DNA of 64,000 bases from an uncultured Draconibacterium sp. (GCF_963676815.1 NZ_OY781365.1:5862501-5926500); one strand, 5' to 3'. Shown: positions 19,017 through 28,576, counted from the first letter of the stretch. Notes: generated by a model not told the origin, from the sequence alone. Numbers and translations: made by a program.

Positions 19017-20438
19017 ATGAAGGATGGAAAAAAATACAAACAGCTTATTGAAAGTTTGGGTAATGAATATTTCTTCTATTCGCACAATTTAGGAGGCGAC
19101 TACCTTTATATGAGTCCCTCTGTTGAAACCGTTCTTGGCTATAGTGTTGAAGAGGCGAAACTTGGCCTTGTAAAACACATGACCGACAGTAAACTCAACA
19201 AAAAAACAGTAGAAACTTTAAAGAAAAGCGCAACAGGCGAAAGGCAAAAAACATTTCAGCTTGAACTGTATGCAAAAAATGGATCGATAAAAGTTATTGA
19301 ATTAACTGAATCTCCGATTTATGATAAAAAAGGCAAGCTACTATCGGTTGAAGGTGTTGCACACGATATTACAACACGAATGCAACATGAAAAAACAATC
19401 GAGCAGCAAAACAAAATGCTAAAACAGCAAACCGAGGAGCTGGAAAAAACTATTGCCGATCTGAAACAAACACAACTTGAGCTTATTCATTCGGAGAAAA
19501 TGCGGGCACTCGGTAACCTTATTGCCGGTATTGCCCACGAAATAAATACACCAATTGGTGCCATAAATGCTTCTGTTGATAATATTTCAAAATCGCTTGA
19601 TGCATCAATGGAAAATATATACAAACTTTTTACCAGCCTGTCGGAAAAAGATTTGGTTATTTTCCTGCGCATCATGAAAATGATTGACCGAAAAAAAGCT
19701 CCCCTTTCATCAAAAGAAAAAAGACGCTTAAAAAAAGAGATAAAAGAAAAACTTAACGCTGCCAATTTCGAGGAAACAATAACACTTACCGATCATTTAA
19801 TTTACCTGAACTTATATGAAGTGGTTGACGACGTAATTCCGCTTTTAGATATCGACGATCCCGTATTTCTTTTGAAATCAATAAAAGATATTTATTCGGT
19901 TCGTAAAAATTCGGAAAATATAAGACTGGCGGTTGAAAAAGCATCGAAAGTTGTTTTTGCATTAAAACGTTTTACCCATAAAGAACAGGAACAGTTTAAG
20001 GAAAAAGCAAACCTCATTGAAAACATTGAGATGGTGCTTACATTGCATCACAACCGCATAAAACAAGGAATTGATTTGGTTTTGGATTACGATACCATTC
20101 CACTCGTAAATTGCTACCCCGATGAACTTGTTCAGGTTTGGACCAACCTTATTTCAAACGCCATTCAGGCAATGAACAACAAGGGCACGCTGTCGGTAAA
20201 AGTTAAAAATCTGGCCGAGCGCGTACAAATATCGATAAGCGACACCGGATGTGGAATACCGAAAGAAAACCTAAAGAAAATTTTTGAGCCGTTTTTCACC
20301 ACAAAAAAAGCCGGAGAAGGAACAGGAATTGGTCTCGACCTGGTATTAAAAATTGTTGAAAAACACCAGGCTACTATTGATGTAGAAAGCAAAATTGACG
20401 AAGGAACAACTTTTACAGTTACACTTCCGGTAAACTAA
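19017..20438 (+). CDS. PAS-domain sensor histidine kinase
   Basis: A soluble 473-residue kinase. Residues about 8-125 are a PAS fold with PAC tail (MSPSVETVLGYSVEEAKLG; VEGVAHDITTR). A coiled coil leads to the dimerisation helix with phosphoacceptor His174 in GIAHEINTPIGA. Unusually, about 120 charged residues separate this H-box helix from the second helix (KASKVVFALKRFTHKEQ). The ATPase part shows WTNLISNAIQAM, DTGCGIP and GEGTGIGLDLV. It starts a three-gene operon with spacings of 7 and 6 bases, followed by a receiver protein and a receiver-kinase. It has no membrane segment, so it senses a cytoplasmic signal. Confidence 0.92.
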   Translation: MKDGKKYKQLIESLGNEYFFYSHNLGGDYLYMSPSVETVLGYSVEEAKLGLVKHMTDSKLNKKTVETLKKSATGERQKTFQLELYAKNGSIKVIELTESPIYDKKGKLLSVEGVAHDITTRMQHEKTIEQQNKMLKQQTEELEKTIADLKQTQLELIHSEKMRALGNLIAGIAHEINTPIGAINASVDNISKSLDASMENIYKLFTSLSEKDLVIFLRIMKMIDRKKAPLSSKEKRRLKKEIKEKLNAANFEETITLTDHLIYLNLYEVVDDVIPLLDIDDPVFLLKSIKDIYSVRKNSENIRLAVEKASKVVFALKRFTHKEQEQFKEKANLIENIEMVLTLHHNRIKQGIDLVLDYDTIPLVNCYPDELVQVWTNLISNAIQAMNNKGTLSVKVKNLAERVQISISDTGCGIPKENLKKIFEPFFTTKKAGEGTGIGLDLVLKIVEKHQATIDVESKIDEGTTFTVTLPVN

Positions 20439-20445
20439 GTGAGCT

Positions 20446-20847
20446 ATGAAAAAAAAGGCAATTGTTTGTGTTGATGATGAGAACATAATCCTCGATAGTC
20501 TTGGAGAACAGATAAAGAACATCTTTGGAAACGAGTACCTCTACGAATCGGCCGAAAATGCGGAAGAAGGAATGGAAGTAATTCAGGAACTGGAAGAAGA
20601 AGATATTGATGTGCTTGTTATTGTTTCCGACTGGCTAATGCCAGGTAAAAAAGGCGATGATTTTTTAATTGAAGTCCACAAAAAATTTCCAAAAATTGTA
20701 AAAGTAATGCTTACTGGCCAGGCAGATGAAAAGGCCATAAATAATGCAATTAAAAATGCCGGCTTACACGCCTATCTTTCAAAACCCTGGTCGGCAGAAG
20801 ATTTAGAACAAGTGATAAAAACAGGTTTAGCTAACAAAGAAAAGTAA
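20446..20847 (+). CDS. Stand-alone response regulator receiver protein
   Basis: A 133-residue single receiver (REC) domain. The acidic pocket is VDDENI, the phosphorylated residue is Asp62 in SDWLMPG, the conserved Thr/Ser switch is in VMLTGQA and the lysine is in SKPW. There is no output domain, so it acts as a phosphotransfer intermediate or by protein contact. It is strongly similar to the receiver of the next gene, indicating duplication. It sits seven bases after the PAS kinase and six bases before the receiver-kinase. Confidence 0.93.
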   Translation: MKKKAIVCVDDENIILDSLGEQIKNIFGNEYLYESAENAEEGMEVIQELEEEDIDVLVIVSDWLMPGKKGDDFLIEVHKKFPKIVKVMLTGQADEKAINNAIKNAGLHAYLSKPWSAEDLEQVIKTGLANKEK

Positions 20848-20853
20848 GGGTAA

Positions 20854-22035
20854 ATGAAAAAACAAACTATTATTTGTGTTGATGACGAAGAAATAATCCT
20901 GGAAGCCATTCAGGAACAACTGGAATCGACATTTGGCGATGAATATAATATTGAAACTTCGGACAGTGGCGAGGATGCCCTGGAATTTTTCAAAGAGCTT
21001 TTGGACGAAGGGCAACAAGTTCCCGTAATTATTTCCGACTACATTATGCCCGGAATGAAAGGTGATGAATTGCTAAAACAAATACATGAACTATCGCCTG
21101 AATCATTAAAAATACTTTTAACCGGACAAGCCAGTATTGAAGGTATTAGCAATGCTATTAACAATGCTAAGCTTTATCGTTTTATTTCGAAACCCTGGGA
21201 TAAAAATGATTTGGTTCTTACAGTTAAACAAGCTGTAAAAAGTTTTCTGCAGGAAATTAAAATACGGAAACAAAACACAGAGTTACTGGAACTTAATGCT
21301 TCGCTTGAAGAACAAGTAATAGAAAGAACCGAAGAATTGCGAAAAGCCAATGCTGCCAAAGACAAGTTCTTCTCGATTATTGCACATGATTTGAAGAGCC
21401 CTTTTAATGCCTTGCTGGGTTTATCAGAAGCAATGCTCGAAAACTGGCAGGAAATTCCGGATGATAATAAAATCGAATTTGTTCAGGATATCAACAAAGC
21501 ATCGAAAAGCACTTATAATCTTTTACAAAACCTTTTGGAATGGTCGAGATCTCAAACAGGTAAGGTTAAAGTTGAGGCATCGGAATTTAGTCCGCTGGAA
21601 ATTGTAAACGATAACCTTGAAGTATTAAAACAACACGCTGATTCGAAAAAAATAACAATTGCCAACGAGTTAAATCCCGAGGTAAAATGTTTTGCCGATA
21701 AAAATATGATATCAACGGTTTTCAGAAACCTGATATCAAACGCAATTAAATTCACGCATCCTAACGGAACCATTAAAATTACCTCGTTTGCAAAAAACAG
21801 CCATTACGAGTTTTGTGTTACCGACAATGGAATTGGCATGGATGAAGCAACTAAAAACAGCCTGTTTAACCTGAGCAGCAAAACACAACGTTTTGGTACT
21901 TCACACGAAAGCGGCACAGGCCTGGGGCTTCATTTGTGTAAAGAATTTGTTGAAAATAACAAAGGCAAGTTATCGGTTTTAAGTAAGGAAAACGAAGGAA
22001 GTACCTTCTGTTTTACCTTACCAATTGCCCACTAA
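20854..22035 (+). CDS. Receiver-histidine kinase hybrid (REC-HisKA-HATPase)
   Basis: A 393-residue protein whose first 125 residues are a receiver (VDDEEI; Asp62 in SDYIMPG; LTGQAS; SKPWD), joined by a coiled coil to a kinase with His178 in IAHDLKSPFNALLG, an N box NLISNAIKF, DNGIGMD and GTGLGLHL. This REC-then-kinase order is that of relay kinases whose activity is controlled by an upstream kinase. Together with the two genes before it, it forms a closed phosphorelay with no DNA-binding or enzyme output in the operon. It converges on the aminopeptidase gene, with a 4-base overlap at the stop codons. Confidence 0.92.
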   Translation: MKKQTIICVDDEEIILEAIQEQLESTFGDEYNIETSDSGEDALEFFKELLDEGQQVPVIISDYIMPGMKGDELLKQIHELSPESLKILLTGQASIEGISNAINNAKLYRFISKPWDKNDLVLTVKQAVKSFLQEIKIRKQNTELLELNASLEEQVIERTEELRKANAAKDKFFSIIAHDLKSPFNALLGLSEAMLENWQEIPDDNKIEFVQDINKASKSTYNLLQNLLEWSRSQTGKVKVEASEFSPLEIVNDNLEVLKQHADSKKITIANELNPEVKCFADKNMISTVFRNLISNAIKFTHPNGTIKITSFAKNSHYEFCVTDNGIGMDEATKNSLFNLSSKTQRFGTSHESGTGLGLHLCKEFVENNKGKLSVLSKENEGSTFCFTLPIAH

Positions 22036-23813
22036 ACAGGCTGTGTTATTTCGTCTAAAAAGTCATGATATTTCGTTTCCAGAAGTGGTTTTAATTCGTC
22101 GTTTACCCACTGATGGTAATCGTTAAGCCACTTTTGTTCTTTTGTTGTCAATAAATCTACTTTTATAAGAGATGTATCTATCGGGCAAAGCGTTAGCGTA
22201 TCAAAACCGAGGAAACGTCCATACTCTGTTGTTTCCCGCTCAACACAAACCATCATATTTTCGGTACGAAGTCCGTATTGTCCTTCACGGTAAAAAGCCG
22301 GTTCGTTCGAAAGCACTTGCCCCGGAAGCATCAGGTTTTCGTTGTATTCCAGTCGGATTGCCATAGGACCTTCATGCACGTTCAGGAAATGCCCCACTCC
22401 ATGACCCGTTCCGTGGCCGTAGTTCATGCCATTTTCCCACAATGCCTGCCGCGCCAAAATATCAAGATGACAACCTTTTACTCCGTATGGAAATTTAGCT
22501 TGTGTTAAACCGATCATTCCTTTAAGCGTGAGTGTAAAATCGGTTTTAAACTGATCTGATACTGTGCCCAAAGCAACTGTACGGGTAACATCTGTTGTTC
22601 CATCAATGTACTGGCCTCCTGAATCAAAAAGTACGACTCCATCAGCATCCAGCGGTTGTGCATCGTCGGCAAAAACATGCAGGTGAACGATGGCACCCCT
22701 ACTTTTATAACCAACAATCGGGTGAAAACTCTCGCCTTTAAAACCGTCCTGTTTTGCCCTGAATTCAGCCAGTTTTTCACCAAACTCAAAATCAGTTACT
22801 GTTTGTTTTCCAATAACGTCTTTCAACCAATAAATTGATTCCACCAATGCCACACCGTCTTTTTTCATGGCACTTCTGAATCCTTCCAGCTCTGTTTCGT
22901 TTTTTAAAGCCTTTTGTATAGCAACCAACGAAGTACCTTCAACAATTTCGTTAGTTCCGGCAAGTGCATTGTAAGCAGCAAAGTTTAAAGTGGTTGGATC
23001 AACAAAAATTGTTTTCTCCTTTATTCCTTTCAGGTAATCGTAAAAGTCGCTGTACTCTTTTAGCTGAACGCCATCGGTTTCAAGCTTTATTTTTAGCTCC
23101 GAATCAATTTTACCACTTTCAACAAAAAGTATATTTTCATTTTGCCCAACCAATGCGAAAGCAGTAAACACAGGATTGTATGGCACATCCGAACCACGCA
23201 AATTATATAGCCACGCCAGTTCGTCGAGCATAGAAACCACATGTAAGTCTGCGCCAAAACCAACCAGTTCTTTCGCAATTTTTTGTTGTTTTTCGCGGCG
23301 GCCAACTCCCGCATATTTTACATCCAGCTCAAAAGCCTTTTCGGCAGGAACTGCAGGTCGGTCTGCCCAAATGTTATCCAGCAAATCGGGAGTTTCAACC
23401 AATTCAATGTCCTTTTTCAGGAATCCGTTCTCCAGGCTTCTGAATGCTTCAACTGTTAACGATTGTGCATCGAGTCCTACTTTGCTTCCGGCTGGTAAAT
23501 TCATGCTCAGCCAACTATCGGGAGAAATTGCATCAGTAACGCGTAATTTCATCATTTCAATCCCTGTTCCTTCCAACTCTTCAGAAGCCTGCAAGAAATA
23601 ACGTGTATCAGTCCATAAAGCAGCTTTATCAAGCGTTACTGCAACCAGTCCAAACGAACCGGTAAACCCGGCAATATATTCGCGTGTTTCCCATCGTTTT
23701 GGCAAATATTCACTCGAATGCGGATCGGTTCCTGAAATGTACCATGCATCAATATTTAGTTTTTTCATTTCGGCACGCAATGCCGCAAGTCGTTGCTTTA
23801 TTTCTGATTTCAT
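22032..23813 (-). CDS. pepP: Aminopeptidase P family (Xaa-Pro aminopeptidase, M24B)
   Basis: A 593-residue three-domain protein of the long (eukaryotic-like) aminopeptidase P type, which removes N-terminal residues preceding proline. Two creatinase-like N-terminal domains (WYISGTDPHSSEYLPKRWE) precede the pita-bread catalytic domain, where the two-metal ligands can be seen: two Asp in LFDSGGQYIDGTTDVTRT, His in HGTGHGVGHFLNVHEG and Glu residues in NEPAFYREGQYGLRTENMMV. No signal peptide, so cytoplasmic. It lies four bases after the Nudix gene on the same strand, probably in one transcript. Confidence is high for the family; the symbol is a family label. Confidence 0.93.
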   Translation of the reverse strand: MKSEIKQRLAALRAEMKKLNIDAWYISGTDPHSSEYLPKRWETREYIAGFTGSFGLVAVTLDKAALWTDTRYFLQASEELEGTGIEMMKLRVTDAISPDSWLSMNLPAGSKVGLDAQSLTVEAFRSLENGFLKKDIELVETPDLLDNIWADRPAVPAEKAFELDVKYAGVGRREKQQKIAKELVGFGADLHVVSMLDELAWLYNLRGSDVPYNPVFTAFALVGQNENILFVESGKIDSELKIKLETDGVQLKEYSDFYDYLKGIKEKTIFVDPTTLNFAAYNALAGTNEIVEGTSLVAIQKALKNETELEGFRSAMKKDGVALVESIYWLKDVIGKQTVTDFEFGEKLAEFRAKQDGFKGESFHPIVGYKSRGAIVHLHVFADDAQPLDADGVVLFDSGGQYIDGTTDVTRTVALGTVSDQFKTDFTLTLKGMIGLTQAKFPYGVKGCHLDILARQALWENGMNYGHGTGHGVGHFLNVHEGPMAIRLEYNENLMLPGQVLSNEPAFYREGQYGLRTENMMVCVERETTEYGRFLGFDTLTLCPIDTSLIKVDLLTTKEQKWLNDYHQWVNDELKPLLETKYHDFLDEITQPV

Positions 23814-23817
23814 TATA

Positions 23818-24354
23818 TTATTTTTTCGCTTTTAAACTTTTAAAATAGTCCTTTACAAAACCTTTTATCGATGGAGCCGGAATATCATTGTAATCCAGTT
23901 CTTCTTCTGAGTAGAATTTATAATCAAGAATATCGTCCATTGGTTTTAGGTTCTCAAGGGATTCGGCCTTAACCTGAAATGCCATATCAAGAGTAAATAC
24001 TGTGTATTCAGAAAAAACATATTCGTTTGGCGCAGAGCCTGAGTATTTTAAGGTTTTTACGATTAAGCCCAACTCCTCGTTTAACTCGCGTTTAACAGCG
24101 TCTTCCGCCGATTCCATAGGGTCGATAAAACCACCGGGTAAATCAAGTTTTCCATAATTGGGTTCAACCCCGCGCGTAACCAGCATTAACTTCCCAGTAT
24201 CATTAGTAACCAACGCTGCCACCGCCGCAGCTGAGTTGATGAAAAAATGAAAGCCACAAGAGGCACATTTTAATGAACGCTCACCGGTTTTATTGAACTC
24301 AGCAGATCCACATTTCGGACAATATTTTAATACTTGTAAAGGATGAGTATTCAT
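23818..24354 (-). CDS. Nudix hydrolase with N-terminal zinc ribbon
   Basis: A 178-residue protein. An N-terminal zinc ribbon has four cysteines (KYCPKCGS and LKCASCGF). The Nudix box reads GGFIDPMESAEDAVKRELNE followed by ELGL, matching GX5EX7REUXEEXGU. Zinc ribbon plus Nudix resembles NADH pyrophosphatase (NudC), but the NudC substrate motif SQPWPFPxS is not present, so a different nucleotide diphosphate derivative is likely. It has no signal peptide. It precedes the aminopeptidase P gene by a few bases. Confidence 0.9.
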   Translation of the reverse strand: MNTHPLQVLKYCPKCGSAEFNKTGERSLKCASCGFHFFINSAAAVAALVTNDTGKLMLVTRGVEPNYGKLDLPGGFIDPMESAEDAVKRELNEELGLIVKTLKYSGSAPNEYVFSEYTVFTLDMAFQVKAESLENLKPMDDILDYKFYSEEELDYNDIPAPSIKGFVKDYFKSLKAKK

Positions 24355-24425
24355 TTAAATTATGAATTTCGATTAACGATTTTAATTTTTACCTTCTTAT
24401 GTCGTTAATCATCATTCTACATTCA

Positions 24426-25328
24426 TTATTTTATTATTTCGATTTCGTTCAGCCAGTCAACAAATAAATTTGGCCAATTATCTGCCGGAATTCCATTTTT
24501 CCGAATACCAAAACCATGTCCACCTTTTTGAAAGATGTGCATCTCGGCAGGCACATTAAATTCTTTCAATTTCAAATAGAAGTTAATTGAATTTTTTGGT
24601 GGCACTGCAGTATCATCATCGGCCAAAACCAAAAATGTTGGTGGTGTTTCGGCACTTACATTTAATTCATTCGAATATTTTCTGACCAAATCTTTGCTGT
24701 AGCCTTTCCCGATAAGGTTTTCTCGTGACCCCATGTGCGTATATTCCTCGTTCATGGTTATTACAGGGTACAGTAAAAGCATAAAATCAGGTCGGCAACT
24801 TTGTTGTTTAATTTTGTCCGTACTTTCTTTATTGCCATAATCGAAAACCGTTCCGGCGGTTGAAGCCAGGTGTCCTCCGGCAGAAGAGCCTGCAATACCT
24901 ATTTTTTCAGGTTTAATTCCCCACTCTTTGGCGTTGGCGCGAACAATTCTGATGGCCTGCCGTAAATCGCTCGAAGGAACTTCGTGATTTTCGTAAGGTA
25001 ATCGATATTTTAATACAATTCCTGTAATTCCTTTATCCTGCAGAAAACGTGCGATATCATACCCTTCATGGTCCATCGCTTCAATCCAATAACCACCACC
25101 GGGACAAATTACTACTGCAGCGCCGGTGTTAATTTCAGCATCGGGAGTGAAAACATACATTTCCGCTTCCGAAACATTTCGAACACGCACACCGTCGTAT
25201 TTTTCTTCAGGTTCGGTCATCCCGTTGTTGTTTGGCGCCCCTTTGGGCCACACTTTTAGTGTTTTATTTTGTGCTATGGTAATTCCGGTTATAAGTGAGA
25301 GTAGCAGGATTAGGTTGATTTTCTTCAT
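24426..25328 (-). CDS. Secreted alpha/beta hydrolase (acetyl esterase-like)
   Basis: A 300-residue protein with a Sec signal (MKKINLILLLSLITGITIAQ). The oxyanion motif is VVICPGGGYW, the nucleophile is the Ser in GIAGSSAGGH, the acid is in LADDDTAVPP and the catalytic His is in KGGHGFGI. This is the pattern of the BD-FAE / acetyl-xylan-esterase-like carboxylesterases used by Bacteroidota to deacetylate plant glycans in the periplasm. The start WPKGAPNNNG is typical of these. Here no other polysaccharide gene is adjacent, so the substrate is open. It lies three bases after the gene at 25331-25864 and probably belongs to its transcript. Confidence 0.9.
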   Translation of the reverse strand: MKKINLILLLSLITGITIAQNKTLKVWPKGAPNNNGMTEPEEKYDGVRVRNVSEAEMYVFTPDAEINTGAAVVICPGGGYWIEAMDHEGYDIARFLQDKGITGIVLKYRLPYENHEVPSSDLRQAIRIVRANAKEWGIKPEKIGIAGSSAGGHLASTAGTVFDYGNKESTDKIKQQSCRPDFMLLLYPVITMNEEYTHMGSRENLIGKGYSKDLVRKYSNELNVSAETPPTFLVLADDDTAVPPKNSINFYLKLKEFNVPAEMHIFQKGGHGFGIRKNGIPADNWPNLFVDWLNEIEIIK

Positions 25329-25330
25329 GA

Positions 25331-25864
25331 TTACTTACTTTTTGCTCCAACAAAATAGTGCTCCTTTTCGGCAAACAGCACATTAAAAGTGGTTAGCGAT
25401 CCATAAGCCCGTGTAATGTACTGCTGAATATTTACTTTTTCTTCGTCAGTAAGCGATTTGCTGCTGTTAATATTTTGCTCCAGAACACGAAGTCTGTCGC
25501 GTAGCATAACAATTTTATGGAAGAATGTTTCAACCGGAATTTCTTTTGGTTTAAGTTCCGGATTGGCCGGTTGTAATAACATGGTTCCACCTTCCCATTT
25601 TTCGCCTAAAGGAACAATTTCGTTAAGTGCAGCATGTTTATCGAGCACATAATTTAAAACCTTTTCTATTTCGCTTATCGACAGTCCAGATTTTGTTCCG
25701 TTTTCATTTGCTTCCAAAACTTTTAGATCCGTATTTCGCTTGGTGATTTCCATTTTTCCACCACGTTCAAAAAATATTTCATAAGCAGTCAGGTTGTCTT
25801 TACTAATAATTCCTTCTCCGTAACGAGGATGTTCAACCCGTGTTCCAATCGTTAATTCTTCCAT
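25331..25864 (-). CDS. Conserved small protein with N-terminal Tudor/CarD-like segment
   Basis: A 177-residue cytoplasmic protein that I do not recognise by name. Its first 50 residues (TIGTRVEHPRYGEGIIS, then an EIFFERGG strand) resemble the small beta-barrel found at the C-terminus of UvrD-like helicases and in CarD-type RNA polymerase binding proteins. The rest is helical, with MLRDRLRVLEQNINSS and a YITRAYGSLTTFN segment suggesting a dimerising or coiled region. No catalytic motif is evident. It precedes the esterase gene closely. A nucleic-acid or polymerase-associated role would be a guess from the barrel. Confidence 0.75.
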   Translation of the reverse strand: MEELTIGTRVEHPRYGEGIISKDNLTAYEIFFERGGKMEITKRNTDLKVLEANENGTKSGLSISEIEKVLNYVLDKHAALNEIVPLGEKWEGGTMLLQPANPELKPKEIPVETFFHKIVMLRDRLRVLEQNINSSKSLTDEEKVNIQQYITRAYGSLTTFNVLFAEKEHYFVGAKSK

Positions 25865-25939
25865 TTTAGTTCTGTTAAATGATTGCGGTTAATATAAAAC
25901 AAAAATTAACTGTAGTTTATGAGATAAATTATCAACTCG

Positions 25940-28360
25940 TTAATTTGTTGCTACTGTTATTAAACGAGGTTGCCCTTTTACGCGTTTTCGTTTAACCTCG
26001 TAATCTTTCGTATAAGAAATTACCGAAACGCCTTCGTTCATAAATCCTCCAAACTGCGAAAGCTGCTCGAAATGGTAATTCCCCTGCATTTGAAAGGTGT
26101 GCATATAAGGCAAACATCCTGAAAAATTGTTGCCATAAGCAATTAACGCGGTTAAAAAATACATGGTTACATCGTATCCCTGAAACCCGAAGTTATCAGG
26201 TTCTTTGCCAAAATTATTTTTAAACTTATTGATAAAGGCAATGGTTCTTGAGTCGGAGTAATCGGTATAATACGGAGCAATAAATTTTAGTTTCAGGTTA
26301 TGAAACTGCTCGAGTTGAATACTGGAGTAGTTTGGGTAGCGGTTTGTACCAATCAGTGTTATCGAATATTCATCAGAAAGGTTATTCACATTTGATATGG
26401 CAACACTTAATTCGCCTTCGTTTGAAGAAGGTATAAATACCACATTTTCTTTGTTTTTCGACATAATTCTTCGCAACCCAAAAGCACCTTCGTTCTCAAA
26501 ATCGTAAATGGTAAAATTAACCCCTTCGTTGCTACTCAACAATCCTGAATTAAAAAATTTCTCGCGCAGTAATTCTACCAATTCACCTTCTAAAGTTCCG
26601 TTGTAATCCGAAGTTTTAACAATAATAAAGTTGCTGTTATAATGTTCCTCGGCCACCATTTCGGCCGTTTGCCTTATCAGGTACTCGCGCGATGGATTTA
26701 CCTGGTAGAAATACTGATTTCGTTGCGTAAGAGTTGATTGTGAAGCCAGTGGCGAAACGATAGGAATACCGTTTTTTGCAGCATAAGCGGCAATTTCGGT
26801 TTGTACATTCGGGAAGATTGGGCCAATAATTAAATCGGTTTGAAAAAATTCATTAGCCTGAAAATATTGCCTAATAGAATCTGCATTTCGTTGCGTATCG
26901 AAAACATCTAAATTTACTTCAAATCCTTCTTTTTGAATTGAGTCGATGGCCAAAAGCACTCCTTCGTAAAACTCCACAAAATTTTCGCTACCTCCATAAA
27001 ATTGTTTAAAAAGCTCTTTTCGTTCTTCCAGTTCAATGGTGGTATCCAACGCAACCGCAGCTTCTTCGCTGGTAAATAAAGCGGTTGAATCAATCACCAA
27101 TTCTTCACGATTCAGTGTATCGTTTGCCTCGTAATAGAAAGGTAAAAACAAAGCAACATGGTATTCTTTACCCGAATACGATGCAGAAAGATCGGGCTGA
27201 CACGATGCAGGAATTTCAATCGGTAATTCCACTGCATAAAATTCTTCCAGTAACTTTGCTGAGTCAACATCGACAATTTCAATGTTGTCACTCTCCGGTT
27301 TAGACAAAACTTGTTCCGGCTTTTTAGGTATTAAAATGGTTTCGCCATATACCAGGTTTCTTCTATCAAGTATCGGATTGTACTTTTTAATATCAGGTAT
27401 TGAAATGTTGTATTGGCGCGAGAGGCCATACAGGGTCTCGCCTTTTTCAACCAAATGCTGGTTAAAAGCTTCGGCGTTTACCGGCTTTGCCATCGGTTTT
27501 TTTGTATCAGCAACGGGAATACGAATTACCGCTCCGGCCGGAAAGCCTGTATTTAAAACCGGGTTTATCGATTTCAGCTCATCTGCCGAAACGCTGTATT
27601 TGCGTGTTATTCCCCACATGGTTTCGCCCGACTCAATAATGTGTTCGATATAATTTCGGTTTTTCGGAGCTTGTACAGGTTGGGGTTGCATGCTATTTTC
27701 TCCAGTGGCTGTACTACTGTTAATTTTTAAAACCATGCCTGCCTTTAAATTTCGGGCATCCGGATTTTGGCTTAATATAACCTGCTCAGTAACTCCGTAT
27801 TTTTTGGCAAGCGAATACAATGTTTCTCCCGAAACAACCTGATGAGTAACAAGCCTTTCTGCGCCTTCGGGCAATTCCTCCATTTCCGAAATTTGATCTT
27901 CTTCATTCCAATACGGTATATTTAGCGTAATACGTTTTTTAAATTTTTTAACCGTAGGATTGTATGCATACAGCTCTTCTACAGTTATATCGTACTTTTT
28001 TGCAATGGAATAAGCCGTTTCGTTTCTCGACTCGATTTTATACTTCATAAACCCCGAAGGATCTCCTTTTCGTTGGGTTTGCAGCTTTTTAAGATCAACT
28101 CCTTCAACGTAGGGAATTTTTAAAACCTGACCAATTGTTAAACCTTTCTCAATTCCCGGATTATTTTGTTCGAGAGATGATTGTGATACGCCAAATCTCT
28201 TGGATAGAGAATAAATAGTTTCGCCGGTGCGAACCCGGTGCATAACAAACTTTTGGCCTTGAATAACAACAACCTCATTTTCGGTAAAATTTTGTCCAAA
28301 AACCTGTTGATTGGGCATTAACAAAACAAATGCAATGCATAGCAGCAAAAGACTTCTCAT
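25940..28360 (-). CDS. Five-LysM protein with a periplasmic-binding-protein-like domain
   Basis: An 806-residue secreted protein (signal peptide ending QQVFGQ). Five LysM repeats occupy roughly residues 36-350, each with a GETxYSLxxxYxV-type core, for example RTGETIYSLSKRFGV and EKGETLYGLSRQYNI; they bind peptidoglycan or chitin-like chains. The second repeat is atypical (SRNETAYSIAKKYDI). From about 400 to the end it resembles a type 1 periplasmic binding protein (LIIGPIFPNVQTEIAAYAAK; IPIVSPLASQS; FQGYDVTMYFL), as in LivJ-like amino-acid receptors. So it is a cell-wall-anchored small-molecule or peptidoglycan-fragment receptor. It is transcribed alone, divergently from guaA. Confidence 0.88.
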   Translation of the reverse strand: MRSLLLLCIAFVLLMPNQQVFGQNFTENEVVVIQGQKFVMHRVRTGETIYSLSKRFGVSQSSLEQNNPGIEKGLTIGQVLKIPYVEGVDLKKLQTQRKGDPSGFMKYKIESRNETAYSIAKKYDITVEELYAYNPTVKKFKKRITLNIPYWNEEDQISEMEELPEGAERLVTHQVVSGETLYSLAKKYGVTEQVILSQNPDARNLKAGMVLKINSSTATGENSMQPQPVQAPKNRNYIEHIIESGETMWGITRKYSVSADELKSINPVLNTGFPAGAVIRIPVADTKKPMAKPVNAEAFNQHLVEKGETLYGLSRQYNISIPDIKKYNPILDRRNLVYGETILIPKKPEQVLSKPESDNIEIVDVDSAKLLEEFYAVELPIEIPASCQPDLSASYSGKEYHVALFLPFYYEANDTLNREELVIDSTALFTSEEAAVALDTTIELEERKELFKQFYGGSENFVEFYEGVLLAIDSIQKEGFEVNLDVFDTQRNADSIRQYFQANEFFQTDLIIGPIFPNVQTEIAAYAAKNGIPIVSPLASQSTLTQRNQYFYQVNPSREYLIRQTAEMVAEEHYNSNFIIVKTSDYNGTLEGELVELLREKFFNSGLLSSNEGVNFTIYDFENEGAFGLRRIMSKNKENVVFIPSSNEGELSVAISNVNNLSDEYSITLIGTNRYPNYSSIQLEQFHNLKLKFIAPYYTDYSDSRTIAFINKFKNNFGKEPDNFGFQGYDVTMYFLTALIAYGNNFSGCLPYMHTFQMQGNYHFEQLSQFGGFMNEGVSVISYTKDYEVKRKRVKGQPRLITVATN

Positions 28361-28386
28361 TAAAACTATGATTTTAAAAATTCGCT

Positions 28387-28394
28387 CAAATTTA
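28387..28394 (-). promoter_or_regulatory. Probable -7 box of the LysM protein gene
   Basis: On the minus strand TAAATTTG fits TAnnTTTG, 26 bases before the ATG at 28360. A -33 TTG at standard spacing is not evident. Confidence 0.35.
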
Positions 28395-28541
28395 GCAATT
28401 CTGCAACAACACTTAAATCTTAACGTACAGTTTCCGAATTAATTTTACATATTTCGGGCCAAAGACAAGCCGAACCATTATCTATTATTAACACCAGCCC
28501 TCTTTTCATTCACATTTGAAAAGATTTTGACACGTTATTAG

Positions 28542-28549
28542 TACTTTTG
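28542..28549 (+). promoter_or_regulatory. Probable -7 box of guaA
   Basis: TACTTTTG fits TAnnTTTG and lies 27 bases before the guaA ATG. A TTTG at 28515-28518 is the nearest -33 candidate, but the 23-base spacing is longer than usual. Confidence 0.4.
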
Positions 28550-28576
28550 TGTTTTCATTAACAAAAGTCGTTATTC

